Source of the DNA: a virus
Length of the DNA: 37,837 bases
Reading direction: 5' to 3' (one strand)
Virus record (IMG/VR): IMGVR_UViG_3300027917_000094
Location: 1 to 37,837 of that record
A program made the translations under genes and the position numbers. Position 1 is the stretch's first letter. Each line of letters starts with the position of its first letter. The notes under the pieces were generated by a model. The model was not told the origin of the DNA. It saw only the letters and a program-made list of their open reading frames with translations, and searched no databases. Positions 1-6,055 of the stretch are shown one piece after another.

Positions 1-191
1 CGACCGTGGTGCTGGAGGTGCCAGGCCACGGCAACATGGTGGTGAAGGGCACGGGTGACCTGCCGCCCATCTTCAGGGTGTACGCACCGCACTGGGCCAG
101 CTGCCCGCATGCCGACCACCACCGCAAGAGCAAAGGAGGCTCACATGGCGACACGACGGCAAGACGCAAAGGTGCTCCAGGCGTTTCATGA
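1..191 (+). CDS. C-terminal fragment of an unknown protein (5' end outside window)
   Basis: The frame is open from base 3 to a TGA at 189-191, so 62 residues of a carboxyl terminus are visible. I do not recognise it. The fragment begins with a valine-rich stretch containing PGHGNMVVKGTGDLPP and ends in a basic, His/Lys/Arg-rich tail. It overlaps the next gene, which starts at 145 behind a strong ribosome binding site, by 47 bases. An in-frame GTG or ATG inside the fragment could also serve as a start, but the open frame reaching the edge makes a truncated longer gene more likely. Confidence 0.45.
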   Translation, partial: TVVLEVPGHGNMVVKGTGDLPPIFRVYAPHWASCPHADHHRKSKGGSHGDTTARRKGAPGVS

Positions 192-333
192 ACTGACGCA
201 GGCGGGCAGGCACCTAGAGGAGCAGTGGCAGGCTGCCGCCCGTAGCACGCTGGACGAGGTGAGGCGCTGCCTGGTTGTGCTGCGCAGGATCACCAGCAAG
301 GATGCCACCCATGGCGACGCCAGTGGCAGGTGA
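145..333 (+). CDS. Small helical protein of unknown function (62 aa)
   Basis: The ATG at 145 is chosen because AAAGGAGG lies just upstream with ideal spacing, although the frame is open further back. The product is short, charged and predicted helical: it begins MATRRQDAKVLQAFHELTQ and contains a heptad-like run through the LDEVRRCLVVLRRI segment. No domain is recognised. It overlaps the next gene by 23 bases, which suggests one plus-strand operon of short accessory genes. Without homologues the function cannot be stated. Confidence 0.6.
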   Translation: MATRRQDAKVLQAFHELTQAGRHLEEQWQAAARSTLDEVRRCLVVLRRITSKDATHGDASGR

Positions 334-607
334 CCGCCGACGCCCGCGGGTGTGCACCTGCTGCGGCAAGCTCCACAGCCGCCTGGGTGCGTGCCCGTTC
401 TGTGGGCACGACCACCCGCAGATGGAACCCTGGAAGCTGGCACCGCTGGCCGCGGTGGCTGAGATGGTCGGCGGCTGCCCCACGCAGCGACACCGTGTGG
501 TGTGCCCGCAGTGCGGGGGCAGTGGCGGCATCAGAATCGACCCAGCAGAGGCTGCCCTGGTGTGGAACCGACGCACACGCAGGGCGTGGACAAGGAGGTG
601 CGCATGA
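311..607 (+). CDS. Lar-like zinc-ribbon protein (possible restriction alleviation)
   Basis: This 98-residue protein has the layout of the Lar (restriction alleviation protein) family: a first Cys pair in GACPFCGHDH, a second in VVCPQCGGSGG, and a closing EAALVWNRR segment equivalent to the family's EAxxxWNxR end. An extra N-terminal CTCCGK pair is present. Lar of the Rac prophage modulates EcoKI-type restriction and modification; many phage homologues are named only from the zinc-ribbon pattern. The ATG at 311 has AAGGA upstream. The stop overlaps the next start as ATGA. The zinc-ribbon call is firm; the anti-restriction role is inference. Confidence 0.6.
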   Translation: MATPVAGDRRRPRVCTCCGKLHSRLGACPFCGHDHPQMEPWKLAPLAAVAEMVGGCPTQRHRVVCPQCGGSGGIRIDPAEAALVWNRRTRRAWTRRCA

Positions 608-1119
608 ACAACGACTGGGGCTGGCGCGAGAAGCTGGCGTACTACTGGCGCAACTGCCAGCGGTGGTACCACCGCAGCAAGCTCAACCAGGCAACCACCT
701 GGGCACTGGTGGCCGCGGTGGTGCTGGTGGTGGTGTGGGTGGCCTGGCCCGCGGAGGGGCAGGAGCGCAGCCTGGTGCTGCCACCCGACTACCCACCGCT
801 GCCGCTGCCGCAGGACGCTGAGGTGATGCTGCTGCCAGCACCCAAGACGCTGCCGCCCGACGGCTGCACCATGGGCTGGGGCATCAGCTGGTACGACACC
901 CGCACCGACACCAGGCAGACCTTCGGGGTGTGGCCGTGCGGTGCCGTGTGGGTGTTCCGCTGCCAGGAGTGGCTGCAGTCGCCTGACAGGTTGCACTGGT
1001 ACTGGGCGCTGATGCGCGAGTACTGGTTCCAGGCACCCGTCGAGGTGGCCGTGCAGTTCGCGCCCCTGCTGGACTGGGTGGAGGAGCGGTACCCGCCAGG
1101 GTCACCGCCACCGCAATGA
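604..1119 (+). CDS. Single-pass membrane protein of unknown function (171 aa)
   Basis: The start at 604 has AAGGAGG upstream and overlaps the previous stop by four bases. The first 25 residues are polar and aromatic (WGWREKLAYYWRNCQRWYH). They are followed by one hydrophobic segment near residues 32-47 (ALVAAVVLVVVWVAW), then a Pro-rich stretch and a Trp/Tyr-rich C-terminal half with three cysteines. Topology is probably N-in with the larger part outside the cytoplasmic membrane. No family is recognised. Its position next to another small membrane protein suggests the two are made together. Confidence 0.65.
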   Translation: MNNDWGWREKLAYYWRNCQRWYHRSKLNQATTWALVAAVVLVVVWVAWPAEGQERSLVLPPDYPPLPLPQDAEVMLLPAPKTLPPDGCTMGWGISWYDTRTDTRQTFGVWPCGAVWVFRCQEWLQSPDRLHWYWALMREYWFQAPVEVAVQFAPLLDWVEERYPPGSPPPQ

Positions 1120-1316
1120 CCTGGTTCCTAGTGGCCGTGCTGGGGCTGTGGGCTGTGGCAGCCACCGCCTGGGGCTGGCACCAGCGCACGGCAGCCAACC
1201 AGCTGCACGACGCGGTGGTGGCCTTCCTGGCTGCCACCAGGGAACCGCTGACACCTGAGCAGGTGCGCAGCGCCGTGGCCAGGCTGGAGCGCACCTTGGG
1301 CAAGATCCTGGGCTGA
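1116..1316 (+). CDS. Small membrane-anchored or secreted protein (66 aa)
   Basis: The ATG overlaps the preceding TGA as ATGA. Residues 1-20 are hydrophobic (TWFLVAVLGLWAVAATAWGW) and form a signal-anchor. The rest is a short helical domain ending in RLERTLGKILG. It is the last gene of the plus-strand operon; the stop lies about 90 bases before the intrinsic terminator at 1410-1436. The organisation (TM segment plus short helix, coupled to a larger membrane protein) would fit an accessory membrane or superinfection-exclusion protein, but that is speculation. Confidence 0.6.
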   Translation: MTWFLVAVLGLWAVAATAWGWHQRTAANQLHDAVVAFLAATREPLTPEQVRSAVARLERTLGKILG

Positions 1317-1409
1317 CGGGCTGGGGGTGGCCACGGCCACGGGCTGGTTCGGCTTCCTACCAGCCTGGGCTACCCCCACGCCCCATCCCTCTACACGTTG
1401 CAACCACTG

Positions 1410-1436
1410 GACCCGCCACCAGGCGGGTCTTTTTTT
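1410..1436 (+). terminator. Rho-independent terminator of the plus-strand operon
   Basis: A perfect 8-bp stem, GACCCGCC / GGCGGGTC, with an ACCA loop is followed directly by seven T residues (1430-1436). It lies about 90 bases after the last plus-strand stop codon, so it ends the leftmost operon before transcription would run into the minus-strand lysis genes. There is no A-run on the other side, so it should act in the plus direction only. Confidence 0.9.
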
Positions 1437-1466
1437 GTTCCAGGCATGCCCCTGGCACGCACCAGG

Positions 1467-1544
1467 TCGCGCTGTGTCGCGTTTTCGGAGGGGAGGGTAT
1501 GCAACCCTATGGAGGCACCTCAGTCGCAGACACAGGGGCTGCTA
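1467..1544. repeat. Dispersed 78-bp repeat, copy A
   Basis: The left box TCGCGCTGTGTCGCG starts the copy, TATGGAG lies at offset 41, and the right box GACACAGGGGCTGCTA begins at offset 62. Length and offsets are identical to copy C inside the portal gene, and both end boxes match copy C exactly. CTGTGTC and GACACAG form an inverted pair. The centre contains GTATGCAACCC, which resembles the core of the TATGCAA repeats near 13.6 kb. Confidence 0.7.
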
Positions 1545-1572
1545 GTGGCCTCTGTCGGGATTTCCGCGTATA

Positions 1573-1652
1573 TCGCGCTGTGTCGCGCCCTGAGCTCTGG
1601 AGGTGCTAGGGTATGGAGTCCAGCAGTGAAATGCGACACGGGGCAGCCTGGG
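1573..1652. repeat. Dispersed repeat, copy B
   Basis: The same left box TCGCGCTGTGTCGCG is followed by TATGGAG at offset 39 and by GACACGGGGCAGCCTGG starting at offset 62. Copy B lies 106 bases after copy A in the same orientation. Its right box is closer to that of copy D than to A or C. The sequence between boxes is otherwise unlike the other copies, so the conserved parts are the boxes and their spacing. Confidence 0.65.
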
Positions 1653-1682
1653 CAGGATTTCGGGCAGGTTTCGCCTGGGCGA

Positions 1683-1964
1683 CTACCTGGGTTCCCAGGG
1701 GCGTGGCCTGTCGCGCCGTAGCAGCCGCCCACGCCAGGTGCCGCGCCTACCCACCTCGTCATCGCACAGCCCCAGGCGATGCTCCGCATCCTGCCTGCGC
1801 TGGCACGGGGTGGCGCACGGGTGCTCGTGGCACTGGCGGCAGGCGCGCTGCTGCAGCTGCCACTCCACGCACCCCCACAGTTCGTGGTCAGTCAGCGCGG
1901 CCAGGAACTCCTTGAACAACCAGTCGGGGTCGCCCGCCTTGCGGTCAAGGTACTGGTTGCCCAC
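1683..1964 (-). CDS. Cysteine-cluster protein of unknown function (93 aa)
   Basis: The reading frame shows the strong GC third-position bias of real genes here, from a GTG at 1962-1964 down to a TAG. The visible core reads DPDWLFKEFLAALTDHELW, then a Cys cluster C-x2-C-x4-C-x3-C within ACRQCHEHPCATPC, then an acidic and basic tail. This could bind zinc. It overlaps the o-spanin candidate by 20 bases and is the last gene of the minus cluster. The GTG has no strong ribosome binding site, so the start is uncertain; translation coupled to the upstream stop is possible. Confidence 0.5.
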   Translation of the reverse strand: MGNQYLDRKAGDPDWLFKEFLAALTDHELWGCVEWQLQQRACRQCHEHPCATPCQRRQDAEHRLGLCDDEVGRRGTWRGRLLRRDRPRPWEPR

Positions 1965-2331
1965 ACCTGGGTTCCAGCGCGTTGTGCTCCTGCACCTTGC
2001 CAGCCCAGGCTGCTGCGTGGGCACGCCACAGTGCCTCGCGCTGCTCCACCACCTCAGCCACCAGCAACGCCCACGCCTTCCACTCCTCCTCGTCGGCATC
2101 GTGCCCTGGGTGGCCTGGGTACGTGGGCAGGTCCGGGGGTGGCAGCATGGCCACCTGCACCACGCAGGGCGACGGCACCTGCACGGTCACCACCTCTGGT
2201 TCCGGGCAGGGGTCTGGCATCGGCGCGGCGCTGCGGCAGCCGCAGAACCCCAGCCCCATGAGCAGCAGCAGCACCACCAGCAGGATGATGGCGTAGTCGC
2301 CAACGGTGGGCCAACGGCTGGGGCGCGTCAT
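1945..2331 (-). CDS. Probable o-spanin-like lipoprotein (Rz1 role)
   Basis: The ATG at 2329-2331 overlaps the stop of the i-spanin candidate as ATGA. The 128-residue product has a hydrophobic signal (AIILLVVLLLLMGLGF) ending in C30 and C32, then a proline-rich region (PMPDPCPEPEVV and a PPPDLPTYPGHPGH segment) and a helical C-terminal part. A Pro-rich lipoprotein directly after a TM/coiled-coil protein is the classic Rz/Rz1 pattern for outer-membrane disruption in Gram-negative hosts. The lipobox is not canonical, and the protein is longer than most Rz1 proteins. The pair arrangement is the main evidence. Confidence 0.55.
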   Translation of the reverse strand: MTRPSRWPTVGDYAIILLVVLLLLMGLGFCGCRSAAPMPDPCPEPEVVTVQVPSPCVVQVAMLPPPDLPTYPGHPGHDADEEEWKAWALLVAEVVEQREALWRAHAAAWAGKVQEHNALEPRCGQPVP

Positions 2332-2747
2332 GGCACCACCCCCGCTATGGCCTCCAGCGCCAGGCGGTAGGTCTGGCACTCCGACATGCCCACAGCCTGC
2401 TCCCGCAGCTGCCTGTACTTCTCGGCAACCACCCGCAGGTCGTCCTCTGCCCGCGCCAGCTGCGCCATGAGCCTGTCAATGGTGGCCTGGCGCTCTGCCG
2501 CCAGTCGCCCCCACTCCGCGCCCTGCTCCACCGCTGCGTTCTGCTCCTCGATCTTGGCGCGCAACGTGGCGATGGTCTGCTCCTTGGCCTGCACCTTGCG
2601 CTCCCAGGCGTCCACGGCCATCTTGTACGTGTCCACCTGCACGTCGTACGCCTGCAGCCTGCCGTGCTGTACCCACACCACCCCGCCCAGTACCAGGCAC
2701 ACCACCAGCAGCCCGCCTGTCGCGTAGACCAGTGGTCCGCTGAACAT
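2328..2747 (-). CDS. Probable i-spanin (Rz-like)
   Basis: The 139-residue product starts behind GAGGTGG. It has one N-terminal transmembrane segment (about residues 7-26, VYATGGLLVVCLVLGGVVWV). A long coiled coil of Lys, Glu, Gln and Ala heptads follows, from roughly residue 40 to 115. Rz proteins span the periplasm from the inner membrane and complex with an outer-membrane lipoprotein. The gene follows the amidase and holin candidate and overlaps the Pro-rich lipoprotein gene. Length, topology and context agree with the i-spanin role; sequence identity to known Rz was not tested. Confidence 0.65.
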   Translation of the reverse strand: MFSGPLVYATGGLLVVCLVLGGVVWVQHGRLQAYDVQVDTYKMAVDAWERKVQAKEQTIATLRAKIEEQNAAVEQGAEWGRLAAERQATIDRLMAQLARAEDDLRVVAEKYRQLREQAVGMSECQTYRLALEAIAGVVP

Positions 2748-2756
2748 GCCACCACC

Positions 2757-2981
2757 TCACTTCCCGTAGTCGCCCACCCCGTCCTTGGCCAGGCGCGTGT
2801 TGTCCACAGTGCGCTTCATGATGACGCCACCGTACAGCCCAGCGCAGGTGCCCAGGGCAGCCAGCCAGTTCCCAGCCGTGAAGTGCTCTGGCCGCATCCA
2901 GAAGAACCCACTGGCCACCGTCATGGCCATGCCACCGAACACCGTTACCCACAACCCCGTGCCAAGCTCGTACCACTTCAT
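2757..2981 (-). CDS. Candidate holin, two transmembrane segments (74 aa)
   Basis: The ATG at 2979-2981 overlaps the amidase stop as ATGA and has GGGAGTG upstream; an in-frame GTG nine bases earlier is less likely. Two hydrophobic segments are visible, residues about 7-28 (GTGLWVTVFGGMAMTVASGFFW) split by polar HFTAGN from about 41-57 (NWLAALGTCAGLYGGVIM). A charged C-terminus follows (KRTVDNTRLAKDGVGDYGK). Size, two-TM topology and a position between endolysin and spanins fit a class II-like holin. No family match can be claimed. Confidence 0.55.
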   Translation of the reverse strand: MKWYELGTGLWVTVFGGMAMTVASGFFWMRPEHFTAGNWLAALGTCAGLYGGVIMKRTVDNTRLAKDGVGDYGK

Positions 2982-3556
2982 GGTGCCCACTCCCTGCAGG
3001 CGTCAGCGATCACCGTCGCCTCGCGTGCCTGCCACGCTGGGTCCAGCAGCCTGCGCTGGTCCGCGTCGTTGGTGATGAACGCCAACTCCACCAGCACCGC
3101 TGGCATGTTGGTGCCAACCAGTACCGCGAACTGGCTCTCCTTGTCGGGGTCGCCGTCAGCAAAGTCGGCGCGCCCCCGCATGTCCGGGAACGCCTGGCGC
3201 ATGCGGTACCAGATCAGCCCAGCCAGGTAGTCCGCAGCGTCGGCTTCGCGGTTGGTCCACACCTCGTACCCGTGCGCGGCTGGGTCGGTGTAGGCGTTGC
3301 AATGGATGGACACGAAGCAGTGCGCGCCCCAGGTGTTGGCCAGGCGGCAGCGTGCCTGCAGGTCCGCGCCCAAGTCGTACGGGTTGAAGTCGTGGTCCGC
3401 GTACCTGGTCAGGTGGCACTGGTGCGCGTCGTTCATTCCGAAGTTGCCAGCCACCTGCAGCGCCATGGCCAGCGCCACGTCCTTTTCAGGTACGCCCGCG
3501 CTGCCCACCGCGCCTGGGTACGCACCACCGTGGCCTGGGTCAAGCATCACCCGCAT
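2978..3556 (-). CDS. N-acetylmuramoyl-L-alanine amidase endolysin (Amidase_3)
   Basis: The 192-residue enzyme cleaves the bond between N-acetylmuramic acid and L-alanine in peptidoglycan. The Amidase_3 signature is complete: LDPGHGG gives zinc ligand H9, E24 lies in GVPEKDVAL, H85 is in VSIHCNA, and catalytic E157 is in VLVELAFITND. There is no signal peptide and no cell-wall-binding domain, so it should need a holin. The ATG is preceded by a strong GGAGGTGA. It overlaps the 70-aa gene before it by 17 bases and the holin candidate after it by four. Confidence 0.92.
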   Translation of the reverse strand: MRVMLDPGHGGAYPGAVGSAGVPEKDVALAMALQVAGNFGMNDAHQCHLTRYADHDFNPYDLGADLQARCRLANTWGAHCFVSIHCNAYTDPAAHGYEVWTNREADAADYLAGLIWYRMRQAFPDMRGRADFADGDPDKESQFAVLVGTNMPAVLVELAFITNDADQRRLLDPAWQAREATVIADACREWAP

Positions 3557-3752
3557 CTGTCACCTCCAGTAGCTCTGCCAGCCTGCGCTCTGCCACTGCC
3601 CGCCCCAGCAGTTCCACCTGGCACCTGTCAGCCAGGTACTCCACCCTGTCGCGCAGGCGCTCCAGGTGCGACAGCGACACCACAACCAGGCCACCGTTGG
3701 GGTCCGGGCGGTAGCTGCCATCAGCACAGGCGCGCACACGCACATCACGCAC
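3540..3752 (-). CDS. Small helical protein before the endolysin (70 aa)
   Basis: The GTG at 3750-3752 directly follows the TAG of the previous gene, so translation is probably coupled. The product starts with a short basic part (MRDVRVRACADGSYRPDPN), then a valine-rich strand and a long charged helix (LSHLERLRDRVEYLADRC through AERRLAELLEVTD). It has no membrane segment. It sits in the lysis cassette between a TM/coiled-coil protein and the amidase. No function is recognised. Confidence 0.6.
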   Translation of the reverse strand: MRDVRVRACADGSYRPDPNGGLVVVSLSHLERLRDRVEYLADRCQVELLGRAVAERRLAELLEVTDAGDA

Positions 3753-4169
3753 CTAGGGCGTCCTGCTGGCCTGGAGCTTGCGCAGTTCCCTCACGTCTTC
3801 CTCAATGCGCTGTAGGATGCTGCGGTTGGTGGCTGCCAGGGTGTTGGCGCTCTGTACGTCGTCGCGCAGCCCGTCCAGCTTCGTGTCCACCACCTGGTTC
3901 ACCCTGCCGTTGACGTAGTCGTTGTGGTGCATGATCTCGTCACCCACGTACCGCGCCATGGCTGGTGCGCCTTCCGAACGCCACCACTCCCTGACCTGCG
4001 CCTTGCCCACGAACGTCGCAACAGCCCAGCCCAGGCTGCACACAGCAGCCAGCTGCAGCACCATGCCAGCTGCGAACTGCACCAGCGACAGGTTGACGCT
4101 GATGGCGCGGCCACCGTTGCCGTCGTTGTGGTAGGCGATGGTCGCCCGCCTGTTCTCATGCCTTGCCAC
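3753..4169 (-). CDS. Membrane protein with C-terminal coiled coil, lysis region (138 aa)
   Basis: The start is GTG at 4167-4169 with GGGGAGG upstream. One hydrophobic segment is visible near residues 28-55 (SLVQFAAGMVLQLAAVCSLG then WAVATFVG). It is followed by a soluble region with heptads toward the end (NRSILQRIEEDVRELRKLQ). Single-TM proteins with a coiled coil occur as holin-like or antiholin proteins beside phage endolysins. That context makes a lysis role plausible here, but a tail-associated membrane role cannot be excluded. Confidence 0.55.
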   Translation of the reverse strand: MARHENRRATIAYHNDGNGGRAISVNLSLVQFAAGMVLQLAAVCSLGWAVATFVGKAQVREWWRSEGAPAMARYVGDEIMHHNDYVNGRVNQVVDTKLDGLRDDVQSANTLAATNRSILQRIEEDVRELRKLQASRTP

Positions 4170-4170
4170 G

Positions 4171-4506
4171 TTACGTGCCCTCCCCTATCACCAGCCCATA
4201 CGTGCCCTCCCTGTGGGTGCCGCTGGGTATGTTGACCTTGAACCTGTAGGACTTCCGCTGGCCAGCTGTGAACGCGCCCAGGTCGTACCCGTTGGTGGGG
4301 TCCGTTGGCAGCACCGTGTAGCTCGCCCCACCGTTCACGCTCACGTACACCCTGTCCGCTTCGGTGGTGGACAGCAGCGCCGTGTCGTGTGCACAGGTTG
4401 CCTCAACGTCGGCGTCGAACAGGTAGTCCGTGCCCACGCGATACCAGGGGATGTAGATGTACCGCCACTCCATGGTGCCGTGCGGGTGCTTCAGCAGCAG
4501 CGCCAT
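4171..4506 (-). CDS. Unknown protein, probable tail-tip accessory (111 aa)
   Basis: ATG at 4504-4506 is preferred because GGAGG lies four bases upstream; a GTG one codon earlier overlaps the previous stop as GTGA. The product looks beta-rich, with alternating strands such as EWRYIYIPWYRVGTDYLFD and a YVSVNGGASYTVLP turn that resembles small carbohydrate-binding or tail-fibre accessory folds. It closes with NIPSGTHREGTYGLVIGEG. It lies between the coiled-coil gene after the tail proteins and the lysis cassette. No family is recognised. Confidence 0.6.
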   Translation of the reverse strand: MALLLKHPHGTMEWRYIYIPWYRVGTDYLFDADVEATCAHDTALLSTTEADRVYVSVNGGASYTVLPTDPTNGYDLGAFTAGQRKSYRFKVNIPSGTHREGTYGLVIGEGT

Positions 4507-4802
4507 CACCCCTCCACCTTGTCGGGTGGCAGCTGCACCAGCTGGCGTCGCCTGCCACCGCCCACGGGAATGGTGCGCCCGCCAGGTGGCGGCAGGTCGT
4601 CCTCGCGCACCTGGTGGTAGTCCTGCAGCAGCCCACGCGCCTCGTTCACCTTGCGCACCTCCGCGGCCAGCTTCTGCACGGTGCGCCCCTCCGCGGCCAC
4701 CATGGCCTCCAGCAGCATGGTGGCAGCCTGCACGATGCGGTCGGCTGCGCCAGCGATGCGGTGGCTGGCAGCCACAATGTCGTCAACCTGCTGCTGCTCC
4801 AT
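4506..4802 (-). CDS. Coiled-coil protein of unknown function (98 aa)
   Basis: ATG at 4800-4802 is chosen over an upstream in-frame start because GGAAGGGG precedes it. The first 70 residues form a continuous helix (MEQQQVDDIVAASHRIAGAA onward to EVRKVNEARGLLQDYHQV). A Pro/Gly/Arg-rich tail with GGRTIPVGGGRRR follows. Such proteins may trimerise as tail-fibre chaperones or connectors; nothing specific shows which. It follows the 416-aa baseplate-region gene after a two-base gap. Confidence 0.6.
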   Translation of the reverse strand: MEQQQVDDIVAASHRIAGAADRIVQAATMLLEAMVAAEGRTVQKLAAEVRKVNEARGLLQDYHQVREDDLPPPGGRTIPVGGGRRRQLVQLPPDKVEG

Positions 4803-4804
4803 AC

Positions 4805-6055
4805 CTACCCCTTCCCAGGCTTCCACCTGGCAGGCTCTGGCACCACCAACCAGTTGAACAGGAACGCGCCGAACTGGTACTTCGGGAACACGGTGCTCAG
4901 GCTGCGGTTCTGCTGCACGAACACGGTGGTGGTGCTGCCCGTTGCCTTGTCCTCGCGCTCAATGGCGCACACGATGTCACCCTTGTACGGTGGCCAGCAC
5001 TCAATGAAACAGTCGGGGTTCTCGTTGCTCAGGAACATGTACACCACGCAGTACCAGCTGTACTGCTGGTCGAGGATCTCCCGCGCCAGGTTGCCTGCCG
5101 CCTTGGTGGTTTCCCACCACATGTCCAGCCCCAGGTCGTAGCTGCGCATGTCGTTGTTCCAGTTCGGGGTGCCCTGCACCTGCTTCGTGTGGATCACGTC
5201 ATGGCGGTACGGGTACACGGGCGGGCGGTCGAAGAACACGTGCGTGAAGTACTCGTCGTTCAGCTGGAGGCCCCACAGGCTGACGTAGGCGTAGTGGGCC
5301 AGCACGAAGATGGTGTACCGCCACCAGCGGGGGCGCAGGTGGATGGTGTAGTTCGCGTCGGGGCGCAGCGCCAGCCAGTGGTAGCTGTCCAGGGGCGTGC
5401 CGTCGTCAGCGAAGCAGTTGTACCACTCGGGGTGGCTGAAATCGAACGGGGTGAACAGCAGGGTGTCGTTGGGGTTGCGCAGCACGATGCTGCTGCCCTC
5501 GTACCCGTGCATGTCCACCAGGATGGGTTCCTTCAGGTGGGTGTACCCGCGGAACCTGGAGTCCTGCGCCTCCGTCTCGTTCTTGAACGGCAGCCGTGCC
5601 CACGGCAGCGGCACCCCGTTGGGGTTGCGCGTGGCAGCCTCTGCTGGGTTGTGGTGCTTCAGTGGCTTCGTCACCACCTCCTGCGGGTTGATCTCTGGCA
5701 CCTCGTAGGTGGGGTCCAGCCACACGTGCGGGCACCTGGGCATGGGGTAGCACATGCCAGTCAGTTCGTCGCGCACGTCCACCTCTAGGAACCACCCCTC
5801 TATGCTGCCCGCGTACCTGTCGGTGCGGTCCACTGGCATGTGGGGCGACAACGGTTCGGGCCACTGGCGCATGGTGCGGCGCTCAACGTCACGGAAGCTG
5901 GCCTGCGTGCCACCGATGATCTCCGTGTTGAACTCGTAGAAGTAGTGCTCGTAGTCGCGGTCCTGCACGTACCACGCCAGGTCCAGGTTGGGCACGTTGC
6001 GGTCAACCTGCGACCGCCACATGGTGCCAGCGTCAGTGAACCGCAGCTGTATCAC
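4805..6055 (-). CDS. Aromatic-rich tail-tip/baseplate protein of unknown family (416 aa)
   Basis: The GTG at 6053-6055 overlaps the previous stop as GTGA, which fixes the likely start; the frame is open further but without a site. The protein is strikingly rich in Trp, Tyr, Phe and His, with runs such as RDYEHYFYEFN, FSHPEWYNCF, LRPRWWRYTIFVLAHYAY and WNNDMRSYDLGLDMWWE. The compact aromatic composition and the position after the hub-like pair suggest a tail-tip structural or receptor-contact protein. I recognise no enzymatic motif. Confidence 0.65.
   Translation of the reverse strand: MIQLRFTDAGTMWRSQVDRNVPNLDLAWYVQDRDYEHYFYEFNTEIIGGTQASFRDVERRTMRQWPEPLSPHMPVDRTDRYAGSIEGWFLEVDVRDELTGMCYPMPRCPHVWLDPTYEVPEINPQEVVTKPLKHHNPAEAATRNPNGVPLPWARLPFKNETEAQDSRFRGYTHLKEPILVDMHGYEGSSIVLRNPNDTLLFTPFDFSHPEWYNCFADDGTPLDSYHWLALRPDANYTIHLRPRWWRYTIFVLAHYAYVSLWGLQLNDEYFTHVFFDRPPVYPYRHDVIHTKQVQGTPNWNNDMRSYDLGLDMWWETTKAAGNLAREILDQQYSWYCVVYMFLSNENPDCFIECWPPYKGDIVCAIEREDKATGSTTTVFVQQNRSLSTVFPKYQFGAFLFNWLVVPEPARWKPGKG

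Larger units (their letters stand above)
1437..1682. other. Convergent intergenic region without a supported gene
   Basis: This gap separates the plus-strand operon from the 3' end of the long minus-strand cluster. It holds two tandem copies of the 78-80 bp dispersed repeat (1467-1544 and 1573-1652). I see no convincing gene: plus-strand frames here lack a ribosome binding site and family resemblance. No clear minus-strand terminator with a T-run is visible beyond 1683. Confidence 0.6.

Noticed and set aside
1467-1652. Transposon with target-site duplication
   Set aside because: The repeats have inverted boxes but I see no flanking duplication at any copy and no transposase in the window, so they are described only as repeats.
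1640-1682. Minus-strand terminator after the last lysis-side gene
   Set aside because: CAGGCGAAACCTG can form only a short four-pair stem and no T-run follows on the minus strand.
1327-1721. Plus-strand frames crossing the terminator and repeat copies
   Set aside because: They run through the intrinsic terminator and through both repeats, with no ribosome binding site and no third-position bias.
4457-5788. 443-residue plus-strand open frame
   Set aside because: It is antisense to the aromatic-rich tail gene; long open frames opposite genes are expected in GC-rich DNA. It has no ribosome binding site or protein-like pattern.
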